Positions 58,331-64,000 of a stretch of DNA of 64,000 bases are shown here, one piece after another (position 1 is the stretch's first letter; each line of letters starts with the position of its first letter). Where the stretch lies: contig JAJEKB010021931.1 in NCBI GenBank assembly GCA_022393335.1, forward strand, positions 1,007,744 to 1,071,743, in the 5' to 3' direction. The stretch is from Macrotrachela quadricornifera (taxonomy: Eukaryota; Rotifera; Eurotatoria; Philodinida; Philodinidae). The translations under genes were made by a program, and so were the position numbers. Below the pieces are notes generated by a model. That model was not told the DNA's origin. It saw nothing but the letters and a program-made list of their open reading frames with translations, and did no database searches.

Positions 58331-58946
58331 CATCGTACCATTCTCCTTAGGATACCGGTACTCCTATCAATTTTTGCAATATCACTGCACCACCATAAAC
58401 CTGCATTTATATAAGAATCGGCACACGATATCATCAAACTCTAAACGACATCGTTTTATCCTGGTGGTACTCATAAAGATGATCCAAAAGTCTTGGTCGT
58501 TCCTCCTTATAGTAAATCCAAATTCGCTCAAGATTGGAGTGACAATCCCTTATCATACGGCGAATATTACCCTAAATTTTCAAATCTGTAGTCCTTATTA
58601 TAAGAGAAATATATAGAAAACACGATGAAGATTTTTTTATTATATCTGAAAATCAAAATAGTACATATTAATATAAAAAACAGGAGGAAATGAGAAGTAG
58701 AATAAGGAAGTATTGACACAGTTTTCACAAATCAAATCACATCTGACGAATAACTAGATGTCTATAGTATATATATTGAATTACCTTTGATTTTGGTTGG
58801 ATATACATTCATATATGATCAATGATCATCATTCTTCTTCAACAAACTTTTTTCAATAAATTAATCATTTTAAAACTGATTTTTTTTTACGTTTAATTTT
58901 GACGTTTATCTCTAAATCAATCACTTCCACTATATTTAGCACATTA

Positions 58947-60031
58947 ATGTCTCGAGAATACGAAAAACTTCGGAAACAAGTTTTAATTTTACATGGGTTA
59001 CATCAAAATTGGTCGTCAAGCGATATTGCCAATGAATTAATAAACAGTGATTGTCCATCATCACAAACAAGACAAACCATTATTGGTTATTTAAATTATA
59101 CAATTCAAAGAGGTAATATTGAAGCAAGAAAGAGAACAGGAAGATCAAGAACCACCAGAACATCTATTCTATGTCTTTGGTTAAAAATCATATAGACAAG
59201 AAATTAGGGCAATCAGTTCAAAAAACAGATGATTTCTTAAAAGGAAATCATGTAAATTCCTCTTACGGCAGTGTTTGGGGAGCATTAAAAGAAGATATTA
59301 AAGTAGAACCCTGAACACTAACTCGTTTACAAAAAATTAGCCCAATAGAACGTGAAGCACGCGTAGTTAGTGCAAAAAAAGTTCTTAAAGAAATTCGGAT
59401 TGAAACTAACAAGATCAAATTCCAAGTGGAAACGGTTGTTGGATACCGACTTTAGTGATCGTGTGAACAAGTAAAACAACGATTCCACTGGCATTGCAAA
59501 GTGTTCATCAAGAAAAATGCAATCCATGTATGTTATCGTATGGTACATTTTCATCTCGTGGTTTAATTTCACCAATTGTACCAATTTTTATTGATGACTA
59601 GCTGAAATTAGAATGTCGCAAAGTTAATAAAAAGAAACCTACCATGGATAGAATTTTATATGTTAAATTGGTAAAACAGCTGAAAAATCATATTGATCAA
59701 TTGTATGATGATGTCAATGTAATATGGCAAGATGATGGAAATTCTAAACATCGATCTGATTATGTTTAAGCAATAATAAATGAAATTTTTGATCATCGTA
59801 TCAATCTTGAAGAACAATCGGATAAATTGGATGATGTATGGCCGATCGAGAGCATTTGGAGCTGAGACGTGAAGAAATTCAAGATATATCAATATTGACA
59901 AGAAAAATTGTGAAGATTCAGAGAACAATTACTCCAAAAATGTGTTTCAGCTTGATTAATTCAATACAGAGAAGATTGTATATTTTGCTTTTTAGTGACA
60001 TTATATCGTTTCAGCATAGATTTCATATGTC
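58947..60031 (+). pseudogene. Decayed Tc1/mariner-like transposase
   Basis: Starts MSREYEKLRKQVLILHGL, a helix-turn-helix-type N terminus, then frameshifts. Later fragments are SPIEREARVVSAKKVL, VIWQDDGNSKHRSDYV (second catalytic Asp region), and DVWPIESIW with LINSIQRRL near the C terminus (final catalytic residue region). At least four stops or frameshifts interrupt it. Confidence 0.75.
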
Positions 60032-62417
60032 ATAAGATTATTCTCTCGTCAGCTGCAATAAGATGCTTTCAAAATGAAAAACAGTCCTATCTTGTAAGTT
60101 TTTCCTACCTCTATCTATTATAAAAATAATTGATTCAAAAAGTGAATTTTAGAGGAAAATAAATAATCTCGTAAAAGAACGTAAGCTCTTTTGCAATACC
60201 ATGTAAATACAAATTTTAGATTTACAAATGATTTTCAAAGAATTCTTAATATTTGTATGCGGAAAAAGATTGATGGCTATGTTTTCATATTTGAAAAATA
60301 CGTCAACACCCAGAAGTATTGATACCTAACTCTTCTACTATTTTCTTTTTGATTTTAGAACTTCTGTTTTTCTAAATATTCTTCATTTTCAAATCATTTG
60401 CAAATACGAAAAAATATCAATACATGATATTCAGCATAGTATGAGTTACATGTTAAAATGACATATATAGGAATAATTGACAAAATTCCGTAGTCTGATG
60501 ATCAAAGATGTAAGATGCTTGAAAAAGTGTCAGAAGTTGAAGTGAATCTATTTGGCATAATATTTCTTTCATTTTTCCTATAAACAGCTGTTCAATAAGA
60601 GCTGGTATTATAAGCACAGAGAAGAATGCAGATTTAAAGTTTTTAACACCTCAACATCTTTTAAATATTTTGTAGTGAAATTCAATGCTGAAATACTGCA
60701 TTTGTGCTTTTGAAATAAATACATGCATTTAACATAGGATATCCTAAATCACAATTCAAGTATTTTCTACCATGATTCGCTGTAAAGCGATCTCCACATA
60801 CAACTCGATGAGCTCTACCCAATGTACTGGTTCTACTTCGAAAATTAATCGTTCATTTAATCAAAAAATCATAATTGTTACGAAAAACTTCTGAAGAAAA
60901 ATTAATATTTTAGGAAAATTTAGCATAATTCGTTTAAGAATGTTTTCCAACAAAACTAAGTACTTGTCGGATAGAACTCTACATATCCTAAGTTGATTCG
61001 TTCTTCTACTGTTTCGGAACGAAGTTACAGCTTTTTCGATCTATATGAAACTGTATTAGCAGTACTAATAAATGTGTGAACCCTAGTTTGAAATTATGTA
61101 CATAAAAAGATTTTATAAATGCTAGAATATCGTGAATATATCAGATGAGGCGAGTGTATTTTTCTTCGGATAATGAATTTTAAAAAGATGACTGCAAAAA
61201 TCAGTTATTATTTGGTGAAAGAATTGGTTCATTTTTGGAAATTTATAATTTCAAGAGGCACAAGTTGAAAAATCAGTAAAGTGACCATAACTTCGTCTAG
61301 AAACTATGAAGGGTTGAACTAATTTAAGGTATATCACAACTTATTCGCCTGTACAAGATAGAAATAGTCTTAATTTAAAAGTGTGTTCATTGTCATAAGT
61401 GATAATTTCATAAGATAAACAGTGAGCGAGAAGCATTTCGAGGATATTTCTTGATTAGTATATGTTTTACTTGAATGATATTAACATTTGATCAGCAAGA
61501 TCCCAGCAACACTTCTAAGACAGAATTGGTCTTGTATGTTGTCTGATGATTCGTTATACGAATCCAACCATTTATAACAAAAAGCTTAGGTGATGCAACT
61601 CTATAAGGTTTGTCGTATAATATATGATTTATGAGTAGCTCATTTTATCAAACGAATCACCACGCATATAACAATCGAAAACCTATTTTTATTCGTTCCT
61701 TGTTTAGTTTCTACAAATTTCGAGGATACATAGACGAATAAATGATTAATGTATGGGTTTCGCTCTAAGGCAAATGATCACAGATTTCATCAAAAGTACA
61801 AGCTATTCTCTCTAAGAGATGAGAAATAATTTGATTGTTTTACATTTACCGTTTAACTTTAGCCTTGCACATTGATATTATTATCTAAAATTAATCATGT
61901 TCTGTATGGCTTTGCCAAGGACATCAGTCGACGCTTAAAAGATTGGAATCAGTCGCCAACTTTTCCTGCATATGATTTTCTTGAAATACAAAGAGAAAAA
62001 CTAAATAAAATTCTTTTGAAGAAAACTTATACATTACGTTAATTTTTAATTCATCTTCAAAGAAAAATCACAAAAATAACTTTCACCATTTATATATTTT
62101 AATCAAGAAGTTTATTTTAATTTTCATATCATCACCCATAGAATATTATTCTTATAATCACATGGGCTCCATACGAATTGCAAACTGATAAGATAGGAAC
62201 AATGCATTAGATTATTATCAGGTTATAGCGAAATCATGGAATATCTCGAGAGCATTGGATGTACAATGAATTAACAGAAAAACAATTGATTTGTGTTGTA
62301 TTTACCTAGTCTTTTGTGATAAACGATTTGAAAGGGAATATTGAAGTGTTTAGGAGTAAAAGTTTTGACCACTCTCCTTCCCCTTTGTTACAGATCATTA
62401 CTAACAAGGTCAAATTC
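60032..62417. other. Intergenic with one coding-like remnant
   Basis: At 61901-62041 a plus-strand frame reads GFAKDISRRLKDWNQSPTFP and on to a TAA at 62039-62041, clearly coding-like but without ATG and unrecognised; it may be a transposon or gene fragment. Nothing else found. Confidence 0.35.
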
Positions 62418-62575
62418 ATCACAGTCCGTCACCGACGCTGACACGAGAAAAAGCGTCACAGGCCATGACCGCCAGGCTAGAGTATCGTCATAGACTGTGA
62501 CCCATAAATTAGGGTACCATCACAGACCGTGATCAATATAATATTGCTAGTCGTCACAGATCAACACAGATAGAC
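62418..62575. repeat. Diverged tandem repeat, period about 33 bp, five hairpin-forming units
   Basis: Units near 62418, 62455, 62487, 62519 and 62553 each begin (C)(A/G)TCA(C/T)AG. Several contain the palindrome (A/G)TCACAGACCGTGA(C/T), able to form a small stem. Richer in GC than the surroundings. Confidence 0.65.
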
Positions 62576-63429
62576 TTTCGAAACCATCATACTGCATGAG
62601 AAATGGAATCTGGAGGTTGTCACATATGGTGATATGCATCTTCAAACATTACTAGAAGTCATGTATAAATCAAGTCTAGTTAAAATATCTTTCAAATATT
62701 ATCCTTATTAAAGCTCTATGCTACAAAGTAAGGAATAATGCCCAAATATATTGGAATATGCATAAAAGGCATGTGAAAATTAGTAACAATAGGTAGATAG
62801 TATTTCACATTTTTAATCTCGCAGAGATTGCGCTAACAGCTTTTTCTTTATTGTCTTATTATTCTCTAATGTTAAAATGTTTCGCAAATTTGTTATGAAG
62901 CCATCATTTATTTTTATTTTGAACTAACTGTGTTTCATCAATAATTAATATATTTGATTGGTCGATCCTATAAATCTACTTTCCTAACCTTTGCTAACAT
63001 ATACAGGGTGTTCCATAAATAACCCGGTGATAAGAAATTTAAATATCTTCATTGAGGTTCGAGCAAACAAGCTGATATTTTCATCACTGATAGAGACTTA
63101 TTCAAAATTTATACCCATAAAGACATATATAGAGACTTTTTATTAAGTATCAATATTAACACCAACAAAAAAAAATGTTTACTTTTTCACAGATAAGAAA
63201 AAGAATAATATATTCAACAAAGGATCTCTCCGGGTATGTCCTTATGAATATAAAGCTTGAACATGACTCTATTATTGATAAAAAAATCAGTTCGTTTGCT
63301 CGAGCCCTAGTGGAGAAATTCAATCTTTTCTTCCATAAAGTGACTTTTGCGCTATTCTATATATTGTTTTTTTTCTTATCTATAAAAAAGGTAAAATTTT
63401 TTTGTCAGGGTCAATATTGATATTTTAGA
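62576..63429. other. Intergenic, possible transposon end
   Basis: ATACAGGGTGTTCCATAAAT at 63001-63020 resembles a transposon terminus, but no inverted partner was seen in the window. The 81-codon frame at 63175-63420 is not convincing. Confidence 0.35.
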
Positions 63430-64000
63430 AAAAGTCTCTCTCTAGGAGTCAATGCACGAAACTCAGGACATATCGTGCTCAATCGATGTCTCCGATTTCA
63501 ATGAAATTTTTCCAGTATGTAGCCCTAAGTGAGTTTTGAAAATGGTAAAAATTTCAGCTTCCAAAACCTTTCCTTTGTTGAGATATTAAGTCCACAATAA
63601 AGGCACCCTCAGGTCAAAAATGACTATAATTGATGCAGGCCATATACATTGTATATTTCGCCATTCATCAACAGTAGGGTTTTTCGAGCTGAAATTTTGT
63701 ATGCATATACTGCCATATGTACCCTACATACTGACACACTCAAAATCATTATTGGTCGTATTCGACAGTATAGTGAGATTTCATAGGTTATAGATAACCT
63801 CTCTACCTTGTGACCAAGCTTTTTATCGCTTATGAGCTACCTACGAGCTCCCGCTTTGGAATTAAGTACTAGTGGCCTATATCTATTAGTAGCAATTTTC
63901 AAAACCTTGGCCTTTTGATTTTGACCCGAACAAGTATCTCATTCATTGTATATATCACGTTTTTTTATTGTCTAAAATTGAATTTTGACATAATGAACGT
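63430..64000 (-). repeat. Inverted relative of the repeat at 1-450
   Basis: Reverse complement matches blocks of the window's first 450 bp (see that entry). It continues past the window end. Confidence 0.6.

Noticed and set aside
1..64000. CRISPR arrays, bacterial operon signals or rRNA genes
   Set aside because: No regularly spaced identical repeats with unique spacers, no Shine-Dalgarno pattern before the genes, and no rRNA-like sequence were seen.

Overview
The window is AT-rich animal DNA. Short introns (about 49-75 bp where I can place both splice sites), many degraded DNA transposons and MITEs, and lineage-expanded families (NHL repeats, TIR, arginine ADP-ribosyltransferase with TPRs, caspase-like folds, EGF plus seven-helix receptors) look most like a bdelloid rotifer such as Adineta or Rotaria. 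The assignment is inferred from gene style, not from a marker gene. A 100-N gap lies at 17998-18097; everything to its right is one uninterrupted contig.

The most striking content is at 27.5-34.8 kb: what appears to be a complete four-gene mycosporine-like amino acid (MAA, natural sunscreen) pathway. On the minus strand, in reaction order, are desmethyl-4-deoxygadusol synthase (mysA-like, 34805-33353), an O-methyltransferase (mysB-like, 33135-32340) and an ATP-grasp ligase (mysC-like, 31686-30295). On the plus strand, convergent with them, is a D-Ala-D-Ala-ligase-like enzyme (mysD-like, 27540-28580). mysA has one and mysB two spliceosomal introns of 49-61 bp that restore exact frames, so these are nuclear, domesticated genes rather than bacterial contamination. 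Established MAA chemistry predicts sedoheptulose 7-phosphate -> desmethyl-4-deoxygadusol -> 4-deoxygadusol -> mycosporine-glycine -> a disubstituted MAA such as shinorine or porphyra-334. I know of no such set described in a rotifer, but could not search.

Layout: 0-4 kb holds repeats, a palindromic MITE and the 3' end of an unidentified gene. 5-6.9 kb is a PARP with a ubiquitin-like N terminus. 9.1-9.9 and 21.1-21.9 kb are two copies of a caspase-like gene whose catalytic His position is Tyr, inside a ~935-bp duplication. 17 kb is an NHL-repeat gene beside the gap. 18-24 kb is transposon debris. 27.5-34.8 kb is the MAA locus. 36-42 kb has MITEs and a small secreted cysteine-rich gene. 42.8-45.1 kb is a TIR-SAM gene, 47.6-50.7 kb an ART-TPR gene, 52.3-53.5 kb an EGF-7TM receptor and 55.9-56.9 kb a Ly6-like GPI protein. 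57-60 kb contains decayed hAT and Tc1/mariner transposases. 60-64 kb is repeats.

Only the four MAA genes obviously work together. The PARP, TIR and ART genes all encode probable NAD+-consuming domains, but nothing in the sequence ties them into one system.
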